Shown: in pieces, positions 40,934 through 52,388 of the stretch | How positions within the stretch are numbered: the stretch's first letter is position 1 | How the letters are laid out: every line of letters starts with the position of its first letter | Source: Maea johnstoni | Lineage: Eukaryota; Annelida; Polychaeta; Spionida; Magelonidae | Assembly (NCBI GenBank): GCA_963942565.1 | Contig: OZ012699.1 | Location: 28,118,621 to 28,182,620 of the forward strand | DNA length: 64,000 nucleotides | Direction: 5' to 3' | Notes under the pieces: generated by a model | What the model was told of the DNA's origin: nothing | Databases searched by the model: none | Seen by the model: the letters and a program-made list of their open reading frames with translations, nothing else | Program-made: the position numbers and the translations under genes

Positions 40934-42326
40934 TCAGTTCTCTTGTCTTAGTACTCTTGACATTTGACAAAGAGTATTAACAATAAGTTATTTACTTTGA
41001 AGAAACTTCAAGCTTGTCTAGTAACAGAGTTCTGAGATGGCCTTGGTAAAGGCGAACTACATTAGAAGATTAAGCATGCACCAAACTAAGAGAAGGTTGA
41101 AGAAAAAAGTTAAAAGATATTTTAAATCATAGATTACCATTCAGCATCAGAGGATACACTCATTCTGCATTCATCATGTATTTCAAAACAGTCACCAGAA
41201 GTTTCTGAAGTGTTCAGCTTGTAGATTACCAACGGGCTTGATATCATACCAGCTGATGCTGGGGTTTCATCTCGCATTGGGCTAGCTAGGCTGATGTACA
41301 GTGGACGTAGCAATGTCAAGGTGTAGAATCACGAAACATGTTTGTGAAAGTCCAAAGACAATCTAAATACACTTAACAAAATTATATAGCAGGAGATACA
41401 TGTTGCCATAATCAGCATTCATTTCGGTTAGAATTAGAATAAGTAACTGAAACAAGTCTGTAGTATTATTGAAAGCGTAATAGACTTTGATCACACACAT
41501 CTCTGTCTATTGATGTTAGACCATATCTTTAACTGGATCCCTATCTGGTCTCTCATAGGTATAAATAGACTGGTTTTATACTGTGTAACTGTATCGCATT
41601 TTTAGATGTATTTATTGCATGTATGAAAAAGAGACTGAAATAAATTGTATCTTATTTCAACATGTTATGAATTGTCCTTACAAATGATTAATCGCTGTTC
41701 AACCCTTTGGTATTGTAACGATTCTGCATCAAACTAGGGAAGATGGGTTATAGGGGGTCCGGTCCCTGAATCCTGTTCTCTCCTATTGTGGTAGCGCTGC
41801 AGGCCTCAGGGTGAAAGTGTTAGTGGTGGTTTGTTCGGATCACTGGAGGACTGGAAGTACTGACCGTGGTGATCCCCAACTGCTCGGTATACTCAATGGC
41901 TAGAGGCTTATATAGTCTACATAGACACGACAATGATGGAGAAATGTGGGAGGTGTGGGTTATCAGGGAACAGGGGACTTGAGGAGGTCTTTTGACAGAG
42001 ACAGTGTGGCTCTGTACACTCGCTCTCTTTCTGATACTGCAGGTCCATCCTCAATGTCTCACCCTCTCTCTCTCTCTCTCTCTCTCTCTCGTAAACAACT
42101 CCCATATGTCAAGAAACTGATCACGTGGGGATCCTCAAACGCTCACCTCAACTGCTCAGGGGCTGATCACACCTCAACCGCTGATCTCTCTCTCTACGCT
42201 GTTCATATAGCGATCAAGCCAACCCACTTTTAGGTATCCAGCGGAGACTCAAAAGTGAACCTCACGCTTGGGAGCGTACCACATGATTCTAGTGCAATGC
42301 AGGTGCGATGAATGAGGTATAGAAAA
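40931..42326. other. Noncoding stretch with a TC microsatellite
   Basis: A (TC)n run lies at about 42064-42091. A TATAAATAG word near 41571 is followed by AATAAA near 41640, but no gene could be joined to them. No coding sequence is supported. Confidence 0.45.
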
Positions 42327-42567
42327 CATGACAGAAATTGAGCACACTGAACTAAAGGAAGTCAATAAATGCCACTTTCTGACTACTAAAGGACCCTAGA
42401 ACTCCTACATCAAGTTGCTAACTATTGTATCATATAATTCCTTAAATAAATATCCTGAGGGGGTCGACTAGACAGGAAGCACGGCTGTATCACAGTGTGC
42501 GATCGTCCTGGCCACTCCACAAATGGAGTGGCCAGGACGACTGTCAGTGTGGCCATATCCTGTAATG
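42327..42567 (+). mobile_element. MITE of the CATGACAGGAAATG family, copy F, internally deleted
   Basis: It begins CATGACAGAAATTGAGCAC and ends GTGGCCATATCCTGTAATG. It resembles the inverted copy at 44773-45195 in its ends (ATTTATTGACTTCCTTTAG in inverse, GTCGACTAGACAGGAAGCAC) but lacks the middle. A small CCACTCCACAAATGGAGTGG hairpin lies near 42518. Confidence 0.75.
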
Positions 42568-44013
42568 AAGTTCAGGGAAACCGCAGATCCCTCCCTGCAG
42601 AGCTTGTTGATTCAAATAAATGCTTCTCTTCCACATTTGTTTTCCATAAGATACCACATAATTCCATAAGAGTGCGATGCACAAGGCATATATACACCGT
42701 CACCATCTCTGATAAGGTGCACCGTTTGACTCCCCTTGAGATGATTAAGAAAACGTCTTTAATTCTGCTTAGCAGGGCATAATTAAGGCTTAAATCGAAA
42801 TATATGATAGGTGACTTATTAGACTTGCTAGCATTAAGGTGATAGTCTAGTATACCAAGATTATCACCACTAGGCGGTGTCCTTGGCTGGCCCCTAAGAA
42901 TGGATATCAATACAAAAGATTACACATGAGTAGTGATCAGTCGCCACGAATCTCGACCTAGCAACTTTCTGTTGTGGTACAGTCAAGAAAACAAAAGGAG
43001 AGGCTTTTAAGGCCTTTGTTAAATTGGTCCCAATTGACATGGCTGTCTGCTCTGACCATGCAGATTCCTTTGAGCTAGACCATTTTGACCAAAATTTCCA
43101 TCTCATTTTTGGGCTGAAAGTGAATAACGATACAGTCTTCGATGCCAGTATTGTAGAATATGACAGATATGAACCTTGAATTCTGACAGGACCTGAAAAT
43201 CAGCATTTACTATGTAAATCACGTGCTGTTAGTAATTTTGAGGTTTATGGGAACATTCAAAAATGTTTTTAATATACTCATCGTGCAGATCCTCTGTTCA
43301 GGTATGACCTTGCACCTTACCAAAGACATGAATGCTCATATGGTAGACTCTCATTTTCAAGTAAAGGGTGAGTCTTGACATTTTGCCAAAATACGAAACA
43401 CATCCACATATGTCCTTTAAAGGTGCCACATTACCTCAAAATAGCCACTTAAGGATAAGTTTACCATTATTCCGCAACTATGAGATGTAACCTTTACAAT
43501 AGCATAAGTGCCGTTGTCTTAATTAAACTCAGTTTTCAAATATTCAAGTCTTAAAAATGATCCGTGTATCGAGTAGGGTTCTACCTTAAAAGATATCACC
43601 TTGTATGAAGTCTAGAATCATAATGGTGGCTTAGTCTTATTGCAAATATATTTGAACTTTCTCATTGACACCTTCAGGTGATGATGATATGTACCATGTG
43701 TTTATAATAATGTACATATATGAAATAAATATTTTATGCAGTTTAAAAATGTGTTCTACACCTTTTTGCTGTTTTATTATATATTACCTTATTTCCGGTC
43801 GCTTAATTAAAATTAACTGATCATGTAAATTATGTGAAAGCCATGTAATACAGGAGATGATAGTACGAAATCTAGGAGAGGACAATATATATGTAAACGT
43901 GAGTTCAACACATTGTTGAAGTCTGTGTACTGCATACAGGCCCTGACATAAAGACTAGCCCCGTAGCCCAGGACTAGTCATTGAACCTCAAGGCTTCCAA
44001 ACTCTTTATGTGA
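42568..44013. other. Noncoding stretch
   Basis: No gene, repeat family or conserved unit sequence was recognised here. It is AT-rich with only short accidental frames. Confidence 0.4.
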
Positions 44014-44400
44014 CATTACATGAAATGTGCACAGAGGCTACCGTAGCGGGGACGCAGGAAGTGGAGTCCCCCCTACTGTAATGGACTGGGCTGGACTGTG
44101 CTTGCTGCTTAGCTGCTCCCCTGAGAATACAATGCATCTGCATCTATATAGGTCAAAGCAAATGAGCTATCCAAGGGGTTGTTACACAAAAAGAGACAGA
44201 CTCACAGATTTCCCTCGAAGAAGAAAACTGAGTGTAAAAGCAGTTTTAATGGAAATGACTACATAAAAGTGGGATATTTAGGTAAGGAAGTATATGATAT
44301 ACTGGCTTGCAGCTTAATATAGGAGTTTTAGCGTGCTCTTGATGGTTGAAAGTTGTAATTAGTGACTTTCAAAAGTTCTATGTGACCATTTCCTGTCATG
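44014..44400 (-). mobile_element. MITE of the CATGACAGGAAATG family, copy C, inverted
   Basis: It begins CATTACATGAAATGTGCAC and ends GTGACCATTTCCTGTCATG. It is the inverse of copy A (11282-11669) along its whole length at high similarity (shared GAGGCTACCGTAGC and CAATGCATCTGCATCTATA-like words). Confidence 0.82.
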
Positions 44401-44760
44401 ATACAACTTACAACCCTCAAGAGCATGCTAAAATCATATATTAAGCTGTAAGCCGTCGTATTATATACTTCCTTACCTAACTATCCCACTATTTGGTAGT
44501 CATTTCCAATAAAACTGCTTTTATACTCAATCTTCTTCAACGAGTGGAAATCTGTAAAGCTGTCACTTCTTGTGTGACACCCCCTCCAATACACATAACA
44601 ACCAGAACGTCCGGGCCTGCCAGGATCAACGGAGCGAAGGGAGAACATAGAGGGCGGCGACTAAACAAGAAGCACAGCTGAAGCACAGTGTGCCGGCGTT
44701 GGGGCCACTCCACAAGTTGAGTCTGGCCGACAGTACCCAATGTGAACATTTCCTGTAATG
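44398..44760 (+). mobile_element. MITE of the CATGACAGGAAATG family, copy D
   Basis: It starts directly against copy C, lacking its first bases, and ends GTGAACATTTCCTGTAATG. Its second half (AACGTCCGGGCCTGCC) is inverted in copy E, so D and E form a large palindrome. Confidence 0.78.
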
Positions 44761-44772
44761 ATCTAGTGACAC

Positions 44773-45195
44773 CATTACAGGATATGGCCACACTGCCAAC
44801 CGTCCTGGAAACTCCACTTGTGTAGTCTCCAGGACGATGGCACACTGTGATACAGCCGTGCTTCCTGTCTAGTCGACCCCCTCGGGAACGCTGCCTCTGG
44901 CAGGCCCGGACGTTCTGGTTGTTATGTGTATTGGCGGGGGTGTCAACACAAGGAGTGACAGCTTTACAGATTTCCACTCGTTGAAGAAGATTGAGTATAA
45001 AAGCAGCTTTCTTGGAAATGGCTGCACAAAAGTGGGATATTTATTTAAGGAATTATATGATACAATAGTTAGCAACTTGATGTAGGAGTTCTTGGCCCTG
45101 TAGTAGTCAGAAAGTGGCATTTATTGACTTCCTTTAGTTCAGTGTGCGCAATTCCAGTCATGATTCAGAAGTTCTATGTGACCATTTCCTGTCAT
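44773..45195 (-). mobile_element. MITE of the CATGACAGGAAATG family, copy E, inverted
   Basis: It begins CATTACAGGATATGGCCAC and ends at about 45165 in a CAGTCATGA-like terminus, followed by a stray GTGACCATTTCCTGTCATG end at 45176-45194. It pairs with copy D as an inverted repeat. Confidence 0.75.
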
Positions 45196-45267
45196 GAGTG
45201 CTTCAGAATTTTTATACTATATGTGCTCGAGGATGTTTCTACCCACATGTATCTGTAATTGAAAATG

Positions 45268-45515
45268 TAGACATAAAATTGCAATAAAAAGAACATAAAA
45301 AAGTTACAAGTGGTCTGTTATGCTGGCTTTATAATTATACTATATATAAAGCACGTTTCCTACCTGGTGCTTAATATATAGTAAAGCCAGCATAACCAGA
45401 TAACAGACCACTTATAACTTCTTTTATGTTCTTTATATATAGTAAGCCAGCATAACAGACCACTTGTAACTTCTTTTAAGTTCTTTTGATTGCAATTTTT
45501 GTGTCTATATCTTCG
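45268..45515. repeat. Palindrome with a third arm copy
   Basis: AAAGAACATAAAAAAGTTAC and GTGGTCTGTTATGCTGGCTTT at the left are inverted twice on the right (45390-45435 and 45440-45515). The three arm copies suggest a stepwise foldback rearrangement. Confidence 0.75.
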
Positions 45516-45536
45516 ATTACAGATGCCTGTGATCTA

Positions 45537-45757
45537 CCTTATCCCCTATCCGACGCGTTGCTCCACAACTCTCTCAAGGTAATGTAGGGGCCGCCACCAG
45601 TCTAGTGACTCACGCCTCGTACTGTATTTCTATTGGCTGGAGCCTCGGAGTCTTTGCTCTCCCTAGCCATATCTGATCCAGCTGTTCGCTCGCCTGTGAC
45701 GCCATTCTCGCAGCTCCCGCAACTGTACTGTAGTCACCCTCGTTTTATTGCTGATTG
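45537..45757 (+). promoter_or_regulatory. Promoter/first-exon-like repeat, copy 3 (zinc-finger unit 4)
   Basis: It is similar to 1-215 and 35037-35248, with the inverted CCAAT box CTATTGGCTGG. It ends CTGATTG followed by GTAAGATAA, a donor-like site, 3.2 kb before the acceptor CTGCTTTTTCAG (ending 49008) and 3.6 kb before the ATG of gene 4. It is likely the promoter and noncoding exon 1 of gene 4. Confidence 0.6.
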
Positions 45758-45857
45758 GTAAGATAATATCAGAGACATAGATTCTGCCTGATAGCTTAAT
45801 ATGGTAAATATTGGCCGTAGACCAGAGTTAGAGTTTCTATAGAACTACTAAGGCGGT

Positions 45858-47038
45858 CATGACAGGAAATGGTCATGTAGTCGATACACACAAAAAATAT
45901 GTCATATTGACAAGTTTTGGGTCGTCATTTCGATGGTGCCCAAAACGACGAGTTTACGTTTGTCAAGACGAGTTTCTGTGGCAAAACTTGTCAAAAGGTC
46001 GTCAAGTAGAACAAAGCAATATATGTCAGTTTCAAATTATTTTTATTTATTTCCCCAAAAAAACGCCAAAAAGGACACAATAAAAATTACTGACTCAAAA
46101 GTTCAATACTGGATCTTGCAGTGGCAAATTGGAGATATATGCACATTTATAAACTAATTTTGACAAAAAAGAAAACAATAATTCCACATTTGAAAATATG
46201 CTTCACATTGCACACAAAACATTCCTTAAATACCTGCATGTCCAAAATAGTCAGTTTGTTTAATATGTTATTGGAAAAATAATGCAAGATGGATCATATT
46301 TAAGTAGATATTGAATGGATATGAAATACAGTAATTACTTTGATTCAGCTCCTTTGTCCTCCATTAGAGCCTCGTTCTAAGTTGAGCAGTGCATTATGGG
46401 ATACGTACTTGACGACCTTTTGACTAGTTTTTGACAACCCACTTTGAAGGGTTGTCAAAAACTCGTCAGCGTACTTGACAAGCCTTAACTTGTCAATATG
46501 ACAAAGTCTTGACAAGAAAAAACTTGTCACATTTTTTGTTTGTATAGCGTGCAGCCACAGTGACAGCGACCTTAACCCTCTCCCGCCACTGCCTTTGTTA
46601 TAATCGGCACTTCGGCATAGCATCTTGGATCCATCGGACCTGTTCTGTCCCTGGCTCCATCCGTGCACCGTGTCGGCGTCATCGAACGTGAGTAATTCAC
46701 AACAGTCACATAGAACTTTTTAAAGTCACTAGTTACAACTTTCACCCTCAAGAGCACGCTTAAACTCCTATACTGCTTTTATACTCAATTTTCCACTGCA
46801 AGTGGAAATCTTTAAGACTGTCTTTTCTTGCGGTAACACCCCTCCTACACTGCCACAGCTGACTGCATTTGACCCACAAAGATAAGGCCCTACACAGCCA
46901 GTACCTGCCAGATAGATAGCATTCTCTGGGGAGAGCGAACGGCAGGAAGCATAGCGGCAGCACAGTGTGCCTTCGCCGGCGACACTCCACAAGGGGAGTG
47001 GCCCTGACGGTACTCTATGTGCACATTTCCTGTAATGG
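45858..47038 (+). mobile_element. MITE of the CATGACAGGAAATG family, copy G, split by an insertion
   Basis: The first 18 bases CATGACAGGAAATGGTCA are at 45858-45875 and the rest resumes at about 46705 (GTCACATAGAACTTTTTAAA) to end GTGCACATTTCCTGTAATG at 47038. The intervening 830 bp contain a second foldback element. Confidence 0.75.
45883..46547. mobile_element. Foldback element rich in ACTTGTCAA/TTGACAAGT words
   Basis: ATATGTCATATTGACAAG near the left end is matched in inverse by CTTGTCAATATGACAAAG at the right, and AAAGGTCGTCAAGTA (left) by TACTTGACGACCTTT (right). It is non-coding. The outer boundaries are uncertain. Confidence 0.65.
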
Positions 47039-47150
47039 TAATTTTAGTTGATGGGAACTTCTTCTTTTCGGATAGTTCCCTCCTGAATAGGAGCTGTATA
47101 CATGTTAATACATTATCAATTATGATTTTTTCAATTACATATAATCATAT

Positions 47151-47166
47151 GGGGGGGGGGGGGGGG
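47151..47166 (+). repeat. 16-base poly-G run
   Basis: A homopolymer run of 16 G residues, liable to length error. Confidence 0.9.
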
Positions 47167-47235
47167 ATCAGTCCACCACCCAGTACTTTGATTCAATATT
47201 TTTGATCAGTATTTATAATCAACTTTTGTCTACAC

Positions 47236-47488
47236 ACTTGGCCAGGACGCCTAGCAGCGAGTTCTCGCAACCAGGCGAGATCTGGTGGTGGCTTAGTTTG
47301 ATGGGAGGCTAATCATACCCTCCCGCCTCTGAGGAAGTTGGGCTGAAGGAGAAAGGATCCTATGTCAGTCAACTTTCCAACATAGTTCGTTCTTTTACGT
47401 CCTTCATGACATAGACATTAAGTGACACGGGACCTACGGCTTAAAGTGCCATCCGAAGCACTAGGCAACGAGAAGTTAACTGACAGAA
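47236..47488 (-). mobile_element. SINE copy 2, head missing
   Basis: On the minus strand it carries ACTTCTCGTTGCCTAGTGCT, GGCACTTTAAGCCGTA and GAGGCGGGAGGGTAT in the same order as the SINE at 9859-10170. The tRNA-like head with boxes A and B is absent, so this is a 5'-truncated copy. Confidence 0.75.
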
Positions 47489-47491
47489 AGT

Positions 47492-47645
47492 ATCAGAGCT
47501 GCTCTGTACCAGGTACTACCACAGGTGTTTGCCATAGTCTGAAAAAATAAAGGGAAAACATTGTTTGGAACACAGCTGCTCTGTACCCAGTATAATTTTA
47601 GTTGTTGGGAACACAGCTGCTCTGTACCCAGTATAATTTTAGCTG
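47492..47645 (+). repeat. Tandem AGCTGCTCTGTACCC repeat, second locus
   Basis: Three units with AGCTGCTCTGTACC(C/A) are separated by GTATAATTTTAG-like spacers. The same motif is at 11826-11970. Confidence 0.7.
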
Positions 47646-49007
47646 TCTGGTAGTCCAGGAAGGATCTCTAGATTCTAGAGTTGTCTTCTGTCTGCTACCA
47701 CTCTCGACGCTCCTCTACAGTCTGCTACCCTTTGTGGTTAGTCAGTTCTTTCGGGGGGGCGGGGGGCGGGGGGCGTGTCAGTTCTTTGTTTTTTGCTTTG
47801 GTGTCAAGCATGTGTACATTTTTCGGTACCCGTTAATCATTACAAAGAAATATCATGAATATAACATAGCTTTAAGCCAATCTACAAATATATTTGTACT
47901 CTCGAGCTCTGGATGAATGGGAATGTTATGCTTTGAGCGAAAAATCAAAGACAGAGCAACCATTTTGGGATTTTTGACAATTTTCCAGGACTATCTTGAA
48001 CTCCAAATGAACAATTTGTAAATAGGTTTCTAAGACAAATACATTTACACAAATTGTGTATAAACAATAAGTGTGTTTAGTCAAGAATTTAACTGTGATA
48101 TTCATGATTCCTGATATTCAGGTAGATTTTAATATTGCTTCTATTTTATTTCATTTGGAATGTCATGAGTCAATTGGTTGCTTGTTAAACAACAAACTGG
48201 AGGGCTCAAAATACATAGTTACTGGCACCATGTGCTGAGGGATCCGCAGTGGTCTTGTGATTAGGAGGCCTGACACCCAAGCATGAGGTGTCATGTTCAA
48301 GACTCCACTGAATCCCTATTACCGTTTATGTCCACACCCCCCTTTCTAGGGTGTGAATACCTCATGCGATTGGTCTTTCACCATTTCAGTCTTTAAATAC
48401 ATATCAGCCTCCAATTGGACATGGCATAACAAAATACATGAGAGCCTGAAGTGCTAAGGCTCAGGGTGGCCTTGGATTGTTGCCAAAATCGGCACCGTGG
48501 ATGTATTCAGAAGATCGCCAATACCTCTTCTAGCGAATTTTTTCCTAACTTGCTACTTACGTGTGCAGTTATTCAGACAAATACGGTATCTCTTTGTGGA
48601 GGGCTGTCTATGTTTCTTCTGCAACTGAAAGGGTCCTTGATACTATTCTAACAGTAAGAGAAGGGAATTTCCTCCCAGTTCCAGGGTTCCTTCCCTCTCA
48701 TCTTGATATGACCTAAGCTGTTCAAAGCCACATAAAAACCACTTCCTTCTATCCTTCAAGCAACATGTTGGTTGCAATTATCTATACAAGATGTTTTAGT
48801 TATTTTTTAATCTCTGATCTTTGGGTTTGATTTTTTCAACTTAGCTGCAATGTTTTGGATGTTCAAAATTAAGATACAATACAGCCTGAGTAGTAGTTGG
48901 TATCTATAGGGGCTCTATCGAAATATGATGGGAAATTTACTCAAGTATCTACAAGTCTCATTGGTAATCTGCTTTTTGTTGTTTTGAAAATTTCATCTGC
49001 TTTTTCA
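47646..49007 (+). other. Upstream/intronic part of zinc-finger unit 4
   Basis: It is similar to 23690-25593 and 12592-13440. It holds a G-rich run at 47753-47774 and the tRNA-like segment near 48250-48305. No coding gene is seen. Confidence 0.5.
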
Positions 49008-49008
49008 G

Positions 49009-49386
49009 ATCCATGATGTGACAAGTGCAGCTACAAAACTACTGTGTAACTGGATATCGCCCTACAGAGGCCAGAATCAATCAAGTTGAAAGTACATTTC
49101 TGCATCTCAGAGAGATATATCAGGTGATGGGCTCTACTCTATGAAACGATGGTTATCCAGGCAGCAACCATTTTCCAATATTGCAAGTTATTTACTGAAT
49201 CATACCTGCAACACCCAAACCAAAAAAGTCCTGTAATTTAAGGGACATCATTAATCTCTTAAACAATCTTTGAAGGAGCAAAAATACTCAGAAATTAATT
49301 GACTCTGATTTTTTATTTGTTGAGTGTATGTCTGATTTGCATATTATTGAGTTAATTAGTGAAGTATTAGTGGTAAAGCACTTACT
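49009..49386 (+). other. 5' untranslated part of the coding exon, zinc-finger unit 4
   Basis: It begins after the acceptor-like CTGCTTTTTCAG ending at 49008 and is conserved with the other three units. Confidence 0.5.
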
Positions 49387-50823
49387 ATGTCTGTAGATGT
49401 GATGGGTCATAAGGATGGTCAAGAAGGGGAAGAACCTTATCCTTCTGATGAATGTGATAAATCCTATTCCAAGCCACCCAGTCCTCAACCTTCTGCTGAT
49501 CATGACAAGGCATTCACTCATGATGTTGGTGTGGTGCAACAGAAGACGAATGATGACAAGTCATTCTCACAGTCTTTTAATCTGGTAAAGCATAAGAGGA
49601 TACACAGTGGGGTAAGACCCCTCCAGTGCAATGAATGTGACATGGCATTCTCATACCCTTCGCATCTGGTAACGCATAAGAGAATGCACAGTGGGGAAAG
49701 ACCTTTCCAGTGCAATGAATGTGACAAGGCATTCTCATATTCTTTTAATCTGGTACAGCATAAGAAGGTACACAGTGGGGAAAGACCCTTCAAGTGCAAT
49801 GAGTGTGACAAGGCATTCTCAGAGTCTTCGTATCTGGTAAAGCATAAGAGGATACACAGTGGGGAAAGACCCTTTCAGTGCAATGTGTGTGACAAGGCAT
49901 TCTCATGTTATTCTTATCTGGTACAGCATAAGAAGGTACACAGTGGGGAAAGACCCTTCCAGTGCAATGTATGTGACAAGGCATTCTCAGACTCTTTTTC
50001 TCTAGTAAGGCATAAGAGGATACACAGTGGGGAAAGACCTTTCCTGTGCAATGTATGTGACAAGGCATTCTCAGACTCTTCTACTCTAGTAAGGCATAAG
50101 AGGATACACAGTGGGGAAAGACCTTTCCAGTGCAATGAATGTGATAAGGCATTCACAAATTCTTCTAGTCTGGTAAAGCACAGGAGGATACACAGTGGGG
50201 AAAGACCCTTCCAATGTAAATCCTTCCAGTGCGATGAATGTGACAAGGCATTCTCACAGTCTGGTCACCTGGTACAACATAAGAGGATACATAGTGGAGA
50301 AAGACCCTTCCAGTGCAGTGAATGTGACAAGGCATTCACAAGCTCTTCTAATATGGTACGGCATAAGAGGGTACACAGTGGGGAAAGACCTGTCCATACC
50401 AATGAATATGATAATGCATTCACGGAGCCTTCTGCTCTGGTACAGCATATCAGGACACCCATCGCAGAAAGACCTCTTCAGTGTGGTCAGACATTCCCTT
50501 ATCTGAATCAGTCCAAGAAAACACATCAACAGCTGTCAACTCACAAAATAGAGCCATCGTTATCAGAACCAAGACAATGGGTTGTCATCAAAGGACAGTG
50601 TCTCCCTATAAAGCAAGAATTGGAGCAAAATGCTAGTGGCATATTAGAAAAACAAGAAAATCTTGTTGTTAGGGGACTGTGTCTCCCTATAAAGCAAGAG
50701 CTGGAGGAGGAAAATGCTAGTGGTATATTAGAAAAACATGAAAATCTTGTTGTTAGAGGACAGTATCTCCCTATAAAGCAAGAGCTGGAGGAGGAAAATG
50801 CTAGTGGTATATTAGGGGAGTAG
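49387..50823 (+). CDS. C2H2 zinc-finger protein 4 with IKQE repeat tail
   Basis: The 478-residue frame starts MSVDVMGHKDGQEGEEPYP. A half finger (DDKSFSQSFNLVKHKRIH) is followed by about nine intact C2H2 fingers with HSGERPF linkers, then a degenerate one (VHTNEYDNAF). Between fingers 8 and 9 the linker reads RPFQCKSFQCDECDKAF, an in-frame partial duplication of a finger start. The tail has three IKQE repeats (50593-50820). This is the shortest tail of the four. It is a likely nuclear DNA-binding regulator; target unknown. Confidence 0.92.
   Translation: MSVDVMGHKDGQEGEEPYPSDECDKSYSKPPSPQPSADHDKAFTHDVGVVQQKTNDDKSFSQSFNLVKHKRIHSGVRPLQCNECDMAFSYPSHLVTHKRMHSGERPFQCNECDKAFSYSFNLVQHKKVHSGERPFKCNECDKAFSESSYLVKHKRIHSGERPFQCNVCDKAFSCYSYLVQHKKVHSGERPFQCNVCDKAFSDSFSLVRHKRIHSGERPFLCNVCDKAFSDSSTLVRHKRIHSGERPFQCNECDKAFTNSSSLVKHRRIHSGERPFQCKSFQCDECDKAFSQSGHLVQHKRIHSGERPFQCSECDKAFTSSSNMVRHKRVHSGERPVHTNEYDNAFTEPSALVQHIRTPIAERPLQCGQTFPYLNQSKKTHQQLSTHKIEPSLSEPRQWVVIKGQCLPIKQELEQNASGILEKQENLVVRGLCLPIKQELEEENASGILEKHENLVVRGQYLPIKQELEEENASGILGE
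50593..50820 (+). repeat. Coding minisatellite, zinc-finger gene 4
   Basis: Three units of about 78-84 bp encode the IKQE repeats. They match the arrays of genes 1-3. Confidence 0.88.
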
Positions 50824-50871
50824 CTACATAACCCAAGAGTCCGCTGTAAATCCTGAACTCTAGAAGGCGAC

Positions 50872-51058
50872 TAAGATTAATGACATTTATAATGAATTGC
50901 AATTGTATATAGAGCAGTGTTATGAAATGTATAGATGTTGTAGTCGAAGATTCCATGAACTCTCGAAGGTGATTAAGATTAATGACACTTATAATGAATT
51001 GCAATTGTATATAGAACAGTACTATGAAATGTATAGATATTGTACTCGAAAATTCTTT
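50872..51058 (+). repeat. 94-bp tandem duplication
   Basis: Two units share GATTAATGACA and GAATTGCAATTGTATATAGA and lie head to tail. They differ at several positions. They sit between the end of gene 4 and the LINE. Confidence 0.8.
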
Positions 51059-52337
51059 GTATACTCAGTAGTCCATACATGTAGACATACCAAACCCATT
51101 TTAGATCTTTGTGATAATCACTTGGGTGATGTAGACCGTGTAACTGCTGTGTGCTGTTTTTACTACTTTCAGGTCGTCGCTACAAGAGATCAGAATGACT
51201 ACTACCGTGAGGGGTGCATCCATTACACATTGCATGTGCCGGGCGCGGAGGTACACCACACGCATAGGATATACGGGAGATCTCGTTACTACCATATGTC
51301 TCAAGACTGGAGTATCACTAACATGACACTTAGCGCTTGGGTGCCTTGGCGCCCACGTCTCTCTCACTCCTGCATCTATGGTGAGTGGTCTCGGGATCCC
51401 CTTGATCCGTGGCATCTGTACCTGGTGCTCGGCCGTATTGTGTGTGTGGGCTACGTGCCATATCAGCATTCTGATCTCTCGAAGATGACTAATTTTAATC
51501 CTTGTTCTTATTATGGTAGACGCGTCACTTATGGACATCATGTGCATCCTGTCCCCTTGCATACATTTATGGTATAATCAACTGTTTAATCTTTATGAAA
51601 TTACCAGATTTCATGTATTCGTTAACTCAAGAAGATGTTATGAAATTGGTAAAATATGTAAATACAGACTGTGTGCGTGTGATGGGGCATGTCCCAACTA
51701 TGTGTACGATGTGCACTTTTCGGAAAATATGTACTCTATTACCCAACACTATATGGACTACAATAAGATGTATGACCGTTGTCTACGGCGTGACACTGTT
51801 CAGGTTACTGCTGTGCTCTACCTTTGTGTTTTCCAGGCCACACCCATAGGAGTCCAGGACTGGGTCTCGATGGTACCACCGACAAAACACTGGCTGCTGT
51901 CGTCGTGCTTGCTGGCACTTCATCTCAAAAAGTGGAGGAGCCTACAACGTACAATAGAGGCACAGACATTCTACTGTTCATATCCTGATATGTGCTCGCC
52001 CAATCATCCTGCGCGACCTCTAGGGTACCACATATTTACTGTACCTACAATGTATGGGACTCTCCTACACGACGACAAATAAGTATAACAAGCAGCTATG
52101 GTGGTCTTAAACCATATAGACTCTTTGCGTGTCCTGGACTCCACGAAACAGTGTGTAATGATAAAGTGGGGGTGTGGACTGGTCTAGCTAGACCTGTGTG
52201 TTACTTTATCCTCGCCTATAGAATGATTATGTATATATGCTGTGATGAAATATGTGTGGCAGGTGGTGTCAACGAGTATAATGGCGTGACACACACTGGC
52301 TTATGTTTTGAATACTATGTGTTAACCTATATATCCT
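51059..52337 (+). other. Unassigned stretch before the LINE, possibly its 5' region
   Basis: Two overlapping open frames (50897-51577, 51513-52082) are rich in Tyr and His and have no recognised domain. Two similar blocks (GTAACTGCTGTGTGCTGTTT near 51140 and GTTACTGCTGTGCTCTACC near 51804) suggest internal duplication. The stretch may be the 5' untranslated or first-ORF region of the LINE. Confidence 0.35.
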
Positions 52338-52388
52338 ATGATGAATATTTTAAAACTTTATATTTTATGTCTGTTGACACAGTTAGCT

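Noticed and set aside
47753-47774. A functional G-quadruplex element
   Set aside because: The G-rich run could form one, but there is no promoter or conserved context in the other units to support a role.
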